Part shown: positions 1 to 7,195 of the stretch, piece by piece
How the letters are laid out: every line of letters starts with the position of its first letter
Numbering within the stretch: position 1 is the first letter of the stretch
Source of the DNA: Anaerolineae bacterium
GTDB lineage: Bacteria; Chloroflexota; Anaerolineae; Promineifilales; Promineifilaceae
Reading direction: 5' to 3'
DNA length: 15,173 bases
NCBI GenBank assembly: GCA_028277515.1
Contig: JANQGC010000271.1
Coordinates: 1 to 15,173 of the forward strand
The notes under the pieces: model-generated
What the model saw: only the letters and a program-made list of their open reading frames with translations
Database searches by the model: none
Told to the model about the DNA's origin: nothing
Program-made: the position numbers and the translations under genes

Positions 1-626
1 CCGTGCTCGCGGCACAAGGCATTAGCGGCGCGGATGTTGACCATACTGACCGGCTGTCCCCCGCCGGAATTATTGGTCACGGTGATCATCACCAGGGGAA
101 CGCGGCCCGGATTCTCGCCGAGTAATCTTGCTAATTCAGCCAGATCGATATTGCCCTTGAAGGGATGAATGACCAATGGTTTTCGTCCTTCGGCAATCGG
201 AATATCCAGGGCAGACGCACCGCGATATTCGACATTGGCTCGCGTCGTGTCAAAATGGGTGTTGTTGGGAACGATATCACCCTCTTTGAGCAGGGAACCG
301 AACAGGATACGCTCGGCCGCGCGGCCCTGATGGGTGGGGATGACGTGCTTCAGACCGGTGATCTCCTGCACGGCCGACTCGAAAGCATAAAAAGAGGTAG
401 CTCCGGCATAAGATTCATCACCGCGCATCATACCCGCCCACTGCGCCGAGGACATGGCCCCCGTGCCGGAATCAGTTAGCAGATCGATTAACACATCTTC
501 AGCCTTTAACAGGAAAAGATTATAGCCGGCATCTTGTAAAGCCTTTTCTCTTTGCGCTCTGGTCGTGTGTCTGATTGGCTCGACTGTTTTGATGCGGAAG
601 GGTTCGATAATCGTCTTGAATGGCAT
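1..626 (-). CDS. Tryptophanase / tyrosine phenol-lyase family beta-eliminating lyase, N-terminal part (runs off window start)
   Basis: A PLP enzyme of the tryptophanase / tyrosine phenol-lyase family, which splits an aromatic amino acid into indole or phenol plus pyruvate and ammonia in the cytoplasm. The 208 codons present are open throughout and start MPFKTIIEPFRIKTVEPIR. Family hallmarks are LLTDSGTGAMS (about residues 50-60), MMRGDESYAGA (67-77), IPTHQGRAAE (95-104), HFDTTRANVEYRGA, and VTNNSGGGQPVSMVNIRAAN near the window edge. The PLP lysine and the residues that separate tryptophanase from tyrosine phenol-lyase lie outside the window, so no gene symbol is given. The ATG at 626-624 has GGAG 5 nt upstream. 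Only about 9 nt separate the ATG from a terminator-like hairpin and T-run, which leaves no room for a private promoter. The leader must therefore cross that hairpin. Confidence 0.93.
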   Translation of the reverse strand, partial: MPFKTIIEPFRIKTVEPIRHTTRAQREKALQDAGYNLFLLKAEDVLIDLLTDSGTGAMSSAQWAGMMRGDESYAGATSFYAFESAVQEITGLKHVIPTHQGRAAERILFGSLLKEGDIVPNNTHFDTTRANVEYRGASALDIPIAEGRKPLVIHPFKGNIDLAELARLLGENPGRVPLVMITVTNNSGGGQPVSMVNIRAANALCREH

Positions 627-635
627 GGAGGCTCC

Positions 636-676
636 AAAAAAATTGCCCGCACCTTTTCTCAGGGGTGCGGGCAATT
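636..676 (-). terminator. Intrinsic terminator / possible attenuator between the DUF4332 gene and the beta-lyase
   Basis: Arms 641-653 and 664-676 form a perfect 13-bp GC-rich stem with a 10-nt loop. On the minus-strand transcript it is followed by seven Ts (642 to 636). It begins 6 nt after the stop of the DUF4332 gene, so it can end that transcript. The T-run directly abuts the GGAG of the downstream lyase, so regulated read-through (attenuation) is an alternative role. Confidence 0.85.
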
Positions 677-682
677 GATGTG

Positions 683-1087
683 TTAATAAGTCAGCACGCG
701 GGGCAGGGTTTTGGCTTGTTCTACCCAGTCTGTAACCTGGCTTTCAGTGGGCAGTTGGCGGACAAGCTTCTTGCTCTCGTTTGTCTCCTTCATCGCTTTA
801 TATAGATTTTGTGCGTTTCTTTGGGACAGTTCGGGGACAGTGTCAACCCCTGCCGCTTCCAGAAGATCGGAATATTCTGATCCCACGCCTTTAACGCGCA
901 TCAAGTCACAATGATTGGCCCACTCCAGAACCAGTTTTGGGCTGATATCGGCGGCCTCTGCCACCTCTTTGCGCCCCTGGGGTGAAGCGCATTTTTTTAG
1001 TAACGTTGTGGTTGTGTTGATGCCGATTTCCTTGAGCTTTGCCGTGTATGCATCACCTATGCCTTCTACATTGATAATTGATGTCAT
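683..1087 (-). CDS. DUF4332 domain protein with tandem helix-hairpin-helix motifs
   Basis: A 134-aa soluble protein resembling the DUF4332 family, a helix-hairpin-helix domain of unknown function with the look of a DNA-binding or protein-interaction module. Two HhH-like segments are visible: VEGIGDAYTAKLKEIGI at about residues 7-23 and VKGVGSEYSDLLEAAGV at about 64-80. Each has the hydrophobic-x-G-hydrophobic-G hairpin followed by a helix. The protein is rich in charged residues and has no signal peptide or membrane segment. The start at 1087 is supported by AGGAGA six bases upstream. It is followed on the same strand by a strong hairpin terminator and then the beta-eliminating lyase gene, but nothing in the protein suggests a shared role. 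Function is unknown. Confidence 0.85.
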   Translation of the reverse strand: MTSIINVEGIGDAYTAKLKEIGINTTTTLLKKCASPQGRKEVAEAADISPKLVLEWANHCDLMRVKGVGSEYSDLLEAAGVDTVPELSQRNAQNLYKAMKETNESKKLVRQLPTESQVTDWVEQAKTLPRVLTY

Positions 1088-1177
1088 GATATCTCCTAAT
1101 GCTAAGAATTTGGGTTGGTAAATTTTCCACCTTTATAATAGCATAACTTCACTTTATTTTGCAGTTCATTTGCACAG

Positions 1178-1315
1178 AAATTTGACAACTTTTCGCTTGA
1201 TATATGGGCGAAAACCATTAGATTTGTCAATTTTTTCTGTGGGATTTCCAGAGTTGCAAGAAAATAAAAATTGACAAATCTTTCGAATATTTGCTTAATA
1301 AAAGTTGTCAAATTT
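1178..1315. repeat. Nested pair of 16-bp inverted repeats built on TTGACAA / TTGTCAA
   Basis: The outer arms 1178-1193 and 1300-1315 are perfect 16-bp inverted repeats containing TTGACAACTTTT / AAAAGTTGTCAA. The inner arms 1220-1235 and 1266-1281 are another perfect 16-bp pair (AGATTTGTCAATTTTT and its complement). Four TTGACAA cores therefore alternate in orientation at 1182, 1224, 1271 and 1305. The array sits in the AT-rich divergent spacer between the DUF4332 gene (minus) and the HIT gene (plus), and stops 30 nt before the HIT start codon. It could be a multi-site operator, a cruciform or long hairpin, or the relic of a small non-coding element with terminal inverted repeats. No target-site duplication was recognised. 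Confidence 0.8.
1271..1299 (+). promoter_or_regulatory. Candidate promoter of the HIT gene
   Basis: TTGACA at 1271-1276 is followed after 17 bases by CTTAAT at 1294-1299. That is a perfect -35 with a weak (4 of 6) -10, placing the start point about 40 nt before the HIT ATG. The -35 lies inside one of the four TTGACAA repeats, so a protein binding the repeats would cover it. Confidence 0.4.
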
Positions 1316-1344
1316 TAAGAAACACAACAGTAAAAGGAGATCGA

Positions 1345-1689
1345 ATGGTTACGTTATTCAGCAAAATTATTAACGGGGAAATCCCATCCGATTTGGTTTA
1401 TCAAGATGATCTTGTATCTGCATTCAGAGATATTAACCCGGCGGCACCAACTCATATTTTGATTGTGCCCAACAAGGAAATTCCAACGGTCAATGACTTG
1501 CATGAGGAGGATGAACAAGTCGCGGGAAGGATGATGCTTGTGGCTAAAAAATTAGCGGAGCAGGAGGGTATTGTTGAGGATGGCTACCGTTTGATTATTA
1601 ACTGCAATGATCATGGGGGACAGGAGGTTTTTCATCTGCACATGCATTTGATCGGCGGCCGTCCCCTGGGACCGATGATCAACCGTTAA
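1345..1689 (+). CDS. HIT-family (HINT-type) nucleoside phosphoramidase/hydrolase
   Basis: A 114-aa histidine-triad protein of the HinT branch. These are small dimeric cytoplasmic enzymes that hydrolyse AMP-lysine, AMP-NH2 and related phosphoramidates. The N-terminal [18 protein letters not shown] (residues 5-22), [18 protein letters not shown] (29-46) and the C-terminal [16 protein letters not shown] block are typical. The triad is H97-L-H99-M-H101, where the middle His is the usual nucleophile. An in-frame ATG exists upstream at 1291, but the start at 1345 is preferred: AAAGGAG lies 5 nt before it and the homologous N-terminus begins there. The gene ends convergently with the M23 lipoprotein. 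The palindrome TTAA at 1686-1689 supplies the stop codon of both genes, so no separate terminator lies between them. Confidence 0.95.
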   Translation: MVTLFSKIINGEIPSDLVYQDDLVSAFRDINPAAPTHILIVPNKEIPTVNDLHEEDEQVAGRMMLVAKKLAEQEGIVEDGYRLIINCNDHGGQEVFHLHMHLIGGRPLGPMINR

Positions 1690-3248
1690 TCGGCCGTGAT
1701 GGCGTTGAACTCGGAATGTAGCACGTCGGCCGGTTTACTTTCCTCTCCACGAACCAACCAGCCGTTGTATTCGGAACCGGCACCTTCCGAAATCCAGCCG
1801 TCCAGGTTGAAGGGCAGTGAACCATCGGCAGCGATCCAACGGCCGTTGTAGGTGCGGGCGACATGCAGGTGGGTACCGTTCGTAAACCCACCCTCACAGC
1901 CCGGCCGGCCGATGGGATCACCTGTGCTCACGGTTGTGCCTACCGGAAGGCGATCCTGCTCTTCCAAATGCATATATAAGACAGCCCAGCCTGTTCCGGC
2001 GTAGCCGTCACCATCCAAATCGGTGACCACAGCGCCGTGTCCGCTGCGGGTTACAACGCCGTCGGCCATAGCGGTGACCCAACTCTCAGACGGTGTGCAG
2101 CCACCCTGTGTGCCTGAGGGAACAAAATCACGCGCCGCCCAGGCTGAGCCACTGTTCCAGCCGCCATGTGGTCCGCCGGTGAAATGCCAGGTTTCACCGC
2201 TGCTCCAGGGCAGTTTGAAGGCTGGCTGGGCTAAATCATCCGGTAATAATGGATCGATCTCCGCGGCAAAGGGATCGCCAAAAAGCCGCAGGTAAGTTTG
2301 GTATAAACCCGCCGCACTGACATCGTTGAGCCATGCTTCATAGCTGATGTTGTCTCGGGCGGCCAGGTATAGGTGGATGCCGGCTGATCCGTCATTTAGT
2401 TCTTCGGCGAAGATTACCGGAATTTGATCAGCGATGAAAATTGAAGATAAGCCGCCTTCGGCCCGGCCGTAAAATCCCCAGTTCAAAAGATTGGCAGCCC
2501 AATTTAGCTGTTTAAAAAGCCCGCCCATCTCTTCATCAAAGTTGCCCAGTGGATAATTTTCTTCGGCGGGGTCTTCTTGTGACAGCCAGCCGGATTGGTA
2601 TTCAAGAACAGCCAATAAAAGCCGGGGGTTTACGCTGTGCCGCTCGGCGACAAGCTGCACGATCTGCGCGCCATCCAGCCGGCTGCCTTCAACTTCTTCT
2701 TCATATGAGGCGAGGTAGCCCGGCATAGATTGAACGGTTTCCATAGTGTTGAAGGATTCGGCCGAAGGACCATAAACCAGTTCACTATCCGGTATGATGT
2801 TGAATTCCGGGCTAACTAATTTTTCATAGTTTGGACCGGGCACGCGCAGCACCTGCCCTTCATAAATGAAGTTAATATCTTCAATCTGGTTGAGGATCAC
2901 TAATTCTTCCGTCGTTGTTTCATATTCCCTGGCGATTAAACCTAATGTATCCCCAGTCTCGACGGTGTGCTCAATAAAAAACCCGTCTGCGGCATCTTCT
3001 AATGGGGAGGGGTTGGCCGTTTCGGCTGTTGATTGGCTGTTTTCTTCTTCTGTTTGTTCAGATGATAAGGGAGTGGCTTCCGTTTCTGTACCGGATTGCG
3101 GGTTCATAATCTCAGCGGAACCGGTGTCCTGGGGGGAAGGGCGGACACAACCGATTAACAGTATGAATAAGCAGATTAATAGAGGCCGGCAGATATGTTT
3201 GGAAACATTTGAACCTATATCCCCGGCCACAATCATTCTCTCACTCAT
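1686..3248 (-). CDS. LysM and M23 (LasA-type) metallopeptidase lipoprotein with a degenerate transglycosylase-like middle
   Basis: A 520-aa predicted lipoprotein of cell-wall remodelling. The N-terminus has a hydrophobic stretch ending in the lipobox LIGC (Cys34), then an acidic Ser/Thr/Glu-rich linker (about 40-88). One LysM domain follows (about 91-137, [16 protein letters not shown] to YEGQVLRVP), then a middle region (about 180-330) whose [15 protein letters not shown] resembles the start of a soluble lytic transglycosylase, and a C-terminal M23 domain (about 350-475). Likely zinc ligands are H361, D374 and H462, with H427 and H460 as partner histidines. The 13-residue H-to-D spacing matches my recollection of LasA rather than the HxxxD of LytM. 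In the transglycosylase-like part, Gln218 stands where the catalytic Glu is expected. Met5 is an alternative start; the ribosome-binding site is weak for both. The gene follows the Calx-beta gene by 36 nt and is probably co-transcribed with it. Confidence 0.9.
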   Translation of the reverse strand: MSERMIVAGDIGSNVSKHICRPLLICLFILLIGCVRPSPQDTGSAEIMNPQSGTETEATPLSSEQTEEENSQSTAETANPSPLEDAADGFFIEHTVETGDTLGLIAREYETTTEELVILNQIEDINFIYEGQVLRVPGPNYEKLVSPEFNIIPDSELVYGPSAESFNTMETVQSMPGYLASYEEEVEGSRLDGAQIVQLVAERHSVNPRLLLAVLEYQSGWLSQEDPAEENYPLGNFDEEMGGLFKQLNWAANLLNWGFYGRAEGGLSSIFIADQIPVIFAEELNDGSAGIHLYLAARDNISYEAWLNDVSAAGLYQTYLRLFGDPFAAEIDPLLPDDLAQPAFKLPWSSGETWHFTGGPHGGWNSGSAWAARDFVPSGTQGGCTPSESWVTAMADGVVTRSGHGAVVTDLDGDGYAGTGWAVLYMHLEEQDRLPVGTTVSTGDPIGRPGCEGGFTNGTHLHVARTYNGRWIAADGSLPFNLDGWISEGAGSEYNGWLVRGEESKPADVLHSEFNAITAD

Positions 3249-3251
3249 TTT

Positions 3252-3290
3252 TGGCGTGATTGATTTCTCATACCACGCCAGGGATCAATC
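3252..3290 (-). other. Overlapping inverted repeats in the intercistronic gap (hairpin or pseudoknot)
   Basis: Two 7-bp inverted repeats interlock here: TGGCGTG 3252-3258 with CACGCCA 3274-3280, and GATTGAT 3258-3264 with ATCAATC 3284-3290. The order arm1-arm2-arm1'-arm2' is that of an H-type pseudoknot or of two alternative hairpins. The segment spans the stop codon of the Calx-beta gene and reaches within 4 nt of the lipoprotein start. No T-run follows on the minus strand, so it is not a terminator. A role in translational coupling or mRNA stability is possible but unproven. Confidence 0.45.
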
Positions 3291-6035
3291 ATAGATGACG
3301 TTTAAGCTGTATTTCGCCGTGCTGGTCGGTCCTTCCGCATAGAAAACACTGGCATAATAAAGACCCGGCTCAAGATCGCGCACAGATATGAATTCATCAT
3401 CATTGTCAAGCGAGCCGGAATAGCCCACTAATTCTTGATCAGTATTCAAGAGCAGCAGGTTATAGTCACGGCCGACAGGAATATCAACAAGCTGAATCTG
3501 CACATCACCAATCTCATCCAGGTGGAAGTAATAATTGTCGTAGCTGTCGGAATCTAAGGAAAAATCGCCTGAATACTCCTGGTTAGATTGGATCGGTCCA
3601 TTGGCTTGAGACAACGTGTTATTCGGTTCACTCTCATTGAAGCCTGAAAAATAGGTAATATATTTGTTTGATGTGGAGGGTAAGAAAACATTGGTAATAT
3701 AGAAAACGGAAACAACATGCTCTCCATCAGGCATGCGCACGATGTTCTCAACCGATGTTAGCCCATCATCTAAAGTTCCAAACCAACCATTGACGACCCA
3801 GCCAGGATCGGGTTGGGCGGAAACAAAAATCAACTCATCGGCCACAAACTGCCCTACGGGACAGCCGAGCGATTTTTCTAAATTTGTTGTGAGCGGCTCT
3901 GATCCGTAGCCAGTAAAGTTCATTATCAACGGATGACATTCAGAGCGATTTTTGTCAAAGATAACCAGGCTGGCGCTGGATGGAGAACTTAGTGTGGCAT
4001 TTTCCGGATCGCTCAGAATAATATTGAGTGTGTCTCCGACCTGGTAGTCATCTACAGGAATATCTATCACCTTGCTAATTTCACCCGGATTGAATGTAAG
4101 ATTGCCGATAAACTGCCGGCCGACACTCAGTTCAATGACTTCATATTGAACGGTAACTGAAAAAGCGGAGACGGTGCTTAAGGTGACGGACACAGGGGTT
4201 GTCACATCTCCTTCTATGGCGAAGTACTCGCTTTCACTAAACTGAAGGGATGGCGGATCATCATCGTCAATGATGGTCATTATCGCTTCGTCTAATAAGG
4301 GACCATTTGGTTCATAGATCTGCAACTGAACCGTTTCCATTGGTTCATCTAATGTGTCATCAAGCACCTCAATGGTTACTTGTTTTGCTGTCTCACTCAT
4401 GTCTGCAAAAAATGGCACGATTTCTGTATGCTCCACGTAATCCTGCCCGCTGGTTGCAGTACCTGCCTGGGTTTGGAATCGTACAAATATATCTTCGTCG
4501 GACGGCGTATTCAGCGTAATCGTAATGGATAACGTGGGAGAGATCTCTTGCACTTCATAGGTGGTTGTCTGGAATTGAACAGTCAAATTGCCTTCATCGT
4601 CAAGAATTTCCAGTTCGGCCGCGGACTGCGGCCCTAAGACCGAATTGGCCGAATTATCAAACAGGGTCAGATTCAACGCTTCTGTTCCTTCCGCAATATT
4701 ATCGTTTAGGATCTCCACCTGGAAAGATTCTAAAACGTCCATAGATGAGAACGTTAATGTTCCGCTAGTGGAGATATAATCCTGACCCGATTTTGCCGTG
4801 CCATTGGAGGTTAAGTAACTAACATTCACCTCTTCAGTAATCGATCCGGTCCGTCTAACTTCAATGGTCGCAGTACCCCCATCCTCATTGATTTGATAAG
4901 TGCCGAGGGTAAACTCCAAAGTAGGCTTGGGGATGTACCTGACAGCAACAGCATGAGCAGTGCCGTTTGGCAAAGCAGGAAAAGTTAACGTGTTATTATT
5001 ACTTGTATTACTATCATTGTTTGTACCCACCCATTTCTCAACTCGATAGTTCGCATTGGGGGTCGCCGAAAAACTGAGCTGCTGGCCGGCTACGTACTCA
5101 CCCAGGGAACATGAAGGAGATTTCTGTGGCATACGGCTGGGGGCGCTGCCTCCCTCTTGGGGGCTGTGCGATAAGATCAGTGGATGACATGACAAATCGA
5201 ATGTAGCGGTTACCGAGCGATCGCCATCCATAGTGATGGTATTGTTCTTGTCCTGGCTGCTGTCATTATCCGTTCCGCTCCAGGAATCGAATTTGTATCC
5301 ATCATTGGGTTTCGCTTCTAAACCGACAGAAGTTCCAACAATATATTTTGAGGGATCAAAAGGACAGGTTCCTTCTGTGACTTCGATATCACCCCCCTCT
5401 GTCGGGTCACTGTTTAATGTTAAAGTGTGGCAAATGGCCTGGTAATTGACGGTGACCGTATGGTCATTATTTGGCATGAGAACGGTATTGGATTCTTCCG
5501 TACTATTATTATTGACTGTGCCCAGCCAGGAGGCCACCCTATATTTTGGATCGGGCTGGGCTTCAACCTCGATTTCTTCACCCGCCACAAAAAACCCGGG
5601 ATCACATCCAATAGAGTTTGCTGGACTGACGATGCTGGGATCGCTGCCCTGGCTGGTATGGTTCAATGTTAATTCGTGGCAGAACTGCTTAAAGGTTGCC
5701 GTTAAGACATAGCTCTGATTCATTGTGACAGATATGGGATTTGTTGTCGATATAATATCCCCGGACCAACCAATAAATTCCCAGGTAGGATCAACTGGCT
5801 GCGCCGTAATCTCAACTTCCTCCCCTGCCTCATAGGTTGCTTTATCGGGATCCTTGGAAAAGCTGCCGTCGCCAACAATATTGATGGTAAGATCGAAGGT
5901 ATCGGCCGCCCGCACCGTGCTGTTGAATGGCCTGACATTTTCAGCCGCAAATGCACTCAAACTCCATATGAGAGCCAAAGCAAACATTGCCGTCACGCTT
6001 ATTAGAAGAAATAAAATACGGTATCTAGAATTCAT
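3285..6035 (-). CDS. Exported modular surface protein: InlB-type repeats, Calx-beta domains, PPC domain
   Basis: A 916-aa secreted protein. Residues 1-30 form a signal peptide (NSRYR, a long hydrophobic core, then SAFAA). Four InlB-B-like repeats follow (about 47-116, 119-198, 202-279, 283-367), each with the pattern G-x-hydrophobic-AxPxxxYxxxxWxG and ending in a V-T-V-x-F/Y strand. Three Calx-beta domains follow (about 371-478, 483-590, 595-693) with GTAxSGQDY and DD(E)-type metal sites. A fifth InlB-like repeat (about 700-779) comes next, then a bacterial pre-peptidase C-terminal (PPC) domain (about 800-914, starting ESEPNN). Repeats 2-4 and the fifth begin with Cys-His and carry a second Cys 22-26 residues later, probably disulfides. 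No catalytic domain, sorting signal or membrane anchor is visible. A role in adhesion or matrix binding, possibly Ca2+-dependent, is inferred. The SD is weak. It is probably the first gene of an operon with the M23 lipoprotein. Confidence 0.9.
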   Translation of the reverse strand: MNSRYRILFLLISVTAMFALALIWSLSAFAAENVRPFNSTVRAADTFDLTINIVGDGSFSKDPDKATYEAGEEVEITAQPVDPTWEFIGWSGDIISTTNPISVTMNQSYVLTATFKQFCHELTLNHTSQGSDPSIVSPANSIGCDPGFFVAGEEIEVEAQPDPKYRVASWLGTVNNNSTEESNTVLMPNNDHTVTVNYQAICHTLTLNSDPTEGGDIEVTEGTCPFDPSKYIVGTSVGLEAKPNDGYKFDSWSGTDNDSSQDKNNTITMDGDRSVTATFDLSCHPLILSHSPQEGGSAPSRMPQKSPSCSLGEYVAGQQLSFSATPNANYRVEKWVGTNNDSNTSNNNTLTFPALPNGTAHAVAVRYIPKPTLEFTLGTYQINEDGGTATIEVRRTGSITEEVNVSYLTSNGTAKSGQDYISTSGTLTFSSMDVLESFQVEILNDNIAEGTEALNLTLFDNSANSVLGPQSAAELEILDDEGNLTVQFQTTTYEVQEISPTLSITITLNTPSDEDIFVRFQTQAGTATSGQDYVEHTEIVPFFADMSETAKQVTIEVLDDTLDEPMETVQLQIYEPNGPLLDEAIMTIIDDDDPPSLQFSESEYFAIEGDVTTPVSVTLSTVSAFSVTVQYEVIELSVGRQFIGNLTFNPGEISKVIDIPVDDYQVGDTLNIILSDPENATLSSPSSASLVIFDKNRSECHPLIMNFTGYGSEPLTTNLEKSLGCPVGQFVADELIFVSAQPDPGWVVNGWFGTLDDGLTSVENIVRMPDGEHVVSVFYITNVFLPSTSNKYITYFSGFNESEPNNTLSQANGPIQSNQEYSGDFSLDSDSYDNYYFHLDEIGDVQIQLVDIPVGRDYNLLLLNTDQELVGYSGSLDNDDEFISVRDLEPGLYYASVFYAEGPTSTAKYSLNVIYD

Positions 6036-6122
6036 TACAGTTTATTCACCAAATCCTACGCGCACTGAGATTGACTGAATCCAATGAGCAGGCGATTCTA
6101 ACTCCATCGACTCTTATTATAA

Positions 6123-6150
6123 ATTATAAAGCAAGCTGAATAAAGGTCAT
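6123..6150 (-). promoter_or_regulatory. Candidate promoter of the exported-protein operon
   Basis: On the minus strand, ATGACC (6150-6145) and a perfect TATAAT (6128-6123) are separated by 16 bases. A second TATAAT lies at 6121-6116 just downstream. The start point would fall near 6115, giving a leader of about 80 nt before the ATG at 6035. The -10 is excellent and the -35 fair (4 of 6). The rest of the 334-base gap 6036-6369 holds the inverted repeat described next and no gene. Confidence 0.45.
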
Positions 6151-6230
6151 AGCGGCAAGGGGCTATGGTGTAAGAGTTTAACTAATGACTAATAAGAATA
6201 TGGACTACAATCTGGGTATTAAGCATTAGT

Positions 6231-6342
6231 GGACTGTTCCCATCTTCCTTGAACAGGTGACAGTCACTTTAATCGTGACGAGCCTTCTGAATAGAAGAAA
6301 TAAGTGACTGTCGCATTATGAATACGATTGAGTAAACAAACC
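6231..6342. repeat. GTGAC-A-GTCAC inverted-repeat element, copy 1
   Basis: The palindrome GTGACAGTCAC lies at 6257-6267. GACAGTCACTT (6259-6269) pairs with AAGTGACTGTC (6302-6312), an 11-bp stem around a 32-nt loop that itself contains CTTCT-GAAT-AGAAG. AACAAACC follows at 6335-6342, 27 nt before the next start codon. The same motifs (AAGTGACTGTC, then about 20 nt, then AACAAACC) recur in front of aspS at 14770-14807. A GGACTGTTCCCA segment at 6231-6242 also resembles 7112-7124. This could be a REP/BIME-like dispersed repeat or a shared operator. Confidence 0.6.
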
Positions 6343-6369
6343 ACTTGAGAAACAACGGAGAAAACAGGA

Positions 6370-7032
6370 ATGCAAGCTAATTATGTCCAGCGAATACGGT
6401 TGACATTTAGCAAAACGGGAGCGGCAAGATATGTGGGTCATTTAGATTTGGCGCGAACCTTTGAACGGTCCCTCAACCGCGCCGCCATCCCTATTGCTTA
6501 TACCCAAGGTTTCAACCGGCGGCCACGCATGGCCTTCGCTTCACCGCTGCCCTTAGGCTATTTAAGTGACGGTGAACTAGTCGATTTATGGTTGGGTGAG
6601 CAGGTCGATCCTTCCGGTGCGCGAGAACAAATGATGGAAAAAATGGCGCCGGGCATTGACGTGCTGCAAATCGAAGATGTGCCGTTAAAAGCGCCCGCAC
6701 TGCAATCTATTACCCAGGCGGCGACGTATTCAGCGGCCCTGCTTGAACCGGCCGATCATGCGCACTTGAAGGATAGCATCCAACGGGTCTTGTCTGCACC
6801 ATGTTTGCCACGCCAGCGAAAAAAGGGCAAAAAGAAAGGGCAAGAGTATGATTTGAGGCCATTAATCGTGGAATTAAACCTTAACGAATCTGAAAAAGAG
6901 TATGTTTCAATCATGATGAAGCTGATGCTCATGGTTGGAAAAACCGGCCGTCCGGACGAAGTACTGCAAGAATTAGGATTAGACCCCCTTGCTGCTCGCA
7001 TTTGGCGCAAGAAAATATTTCTGGAGCAATAA
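6370..7032 (+). CDS. DUF2344 (TIGR03936-type) radical-SAM-linked protein
   Basis: A 220-aa cytoplasmic protein of the DUF2344 family. In many bacteria this family is fused to, or encoded next to, a B12-binding radical SAM protein and lies near RNase G and rplU/rpmA. Recognisable blocks are RIRLTFSKTGAARYVGHLDL (residues 8-27), ERSLNRAAIPIAYTQGFNRRP (32-52) and SPLPLGYLSDGELVDLWL (58-75). A basic stretch RQRKKGKKKG (about 148-157) precedes the C-terminal part, which ends in GLDPLAARIWRKKIF. The family's function is not established. No radical SAM gene is present within the window. The gene upstream is divergent and unrelated, so this copy looks separated from its usual partner. The start at 6370 is the first ATG after the repeat element; GGAG at 6357-6360 is nearby and supports it. 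Confidence 0.88.
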   Translation: MQANYVQRIRLTFSKTGAARYVGHLDLARTFERSLNRAAIPIAYTQGFNRRPRMAFASPLPLGYLSDGELVDLWLGEQVDPSGAREQMMEKMAPGIDVLQIEDVPLKAPALQSITQAATYSAALLEPADHAHLKDSIQRVLSAPCLPRQRKKGKKKGQEYDLRPLIVELNLNESEKEYVSIMMKLMLMVGKTGRPDEVLQELGLDPLAARIWRKKIFLEQ

Positions 7033-7110
7033 ACCATACCAAAGAAAACGTTAAGCTATTCCGTAAGAAAAATTGCCTAACATGATACAGTGAAGGAAGT
7101 AGGCTAAACC

Positions 7111-7131
7111 TGGGACTATTCCCAACTTTTT
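7111..7131 (+). terminator. Weak terminator-like hairpin between DUF2344 and the membrane zinc-ribbon gene
   Basis: TGGGA (7111-7115) and TCCCA (7120-7124) form a 5-bp stem with a CTAT loop, followed by ACTTTTT. The stem is short, so termination would be inefficient at best. GGACTATTCCCA here matches GGACTGTTCCCA at 6231-6242 in 11 of 12 positions, so it may instead be part of a dispersed repeat. Confidence 0.35.
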
Positions 7132-7195
7132 AACCATCCGCCAGTGGCAGGCCTGAACATAATTTGTTAGTAGGACATTCGTAAAGGTAGAAAGT

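Noticed and set aside
627..682. A tnaC-like leader peptide before the lyase
   Set aside because: The space between the DUF4332 stop and the lyase start is filled by the hairpin; no small frame with a Trp codon fits.
1102..1311. A 69-codon minus-strand frame in the spacer before the DUF4332 gene
   Set aside because: It runs through the inverted repeats, has composition like the AT-rich spacer and shows no recognisable domain.
1178..1315. Insertion sequence or CRISPR
   Set aside because: No transposase remnant, no target duplication and no regular repeat-spacer pattern; the repeats are inverted, not direct.
1291..1344. Upstream in-frame start for the HIT gene at 1291
   Set aside because: It lies within the inverted-repeat region and promoter; AAAGGAG and family length favour 1345.
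4307..5712. Several 60-90-codon plus-strand frames across the Calx-beta gene
   Set aside because: They are reverse-frame by-products of the repetitive coding sequence of the exported protein and have no supporting motifs.
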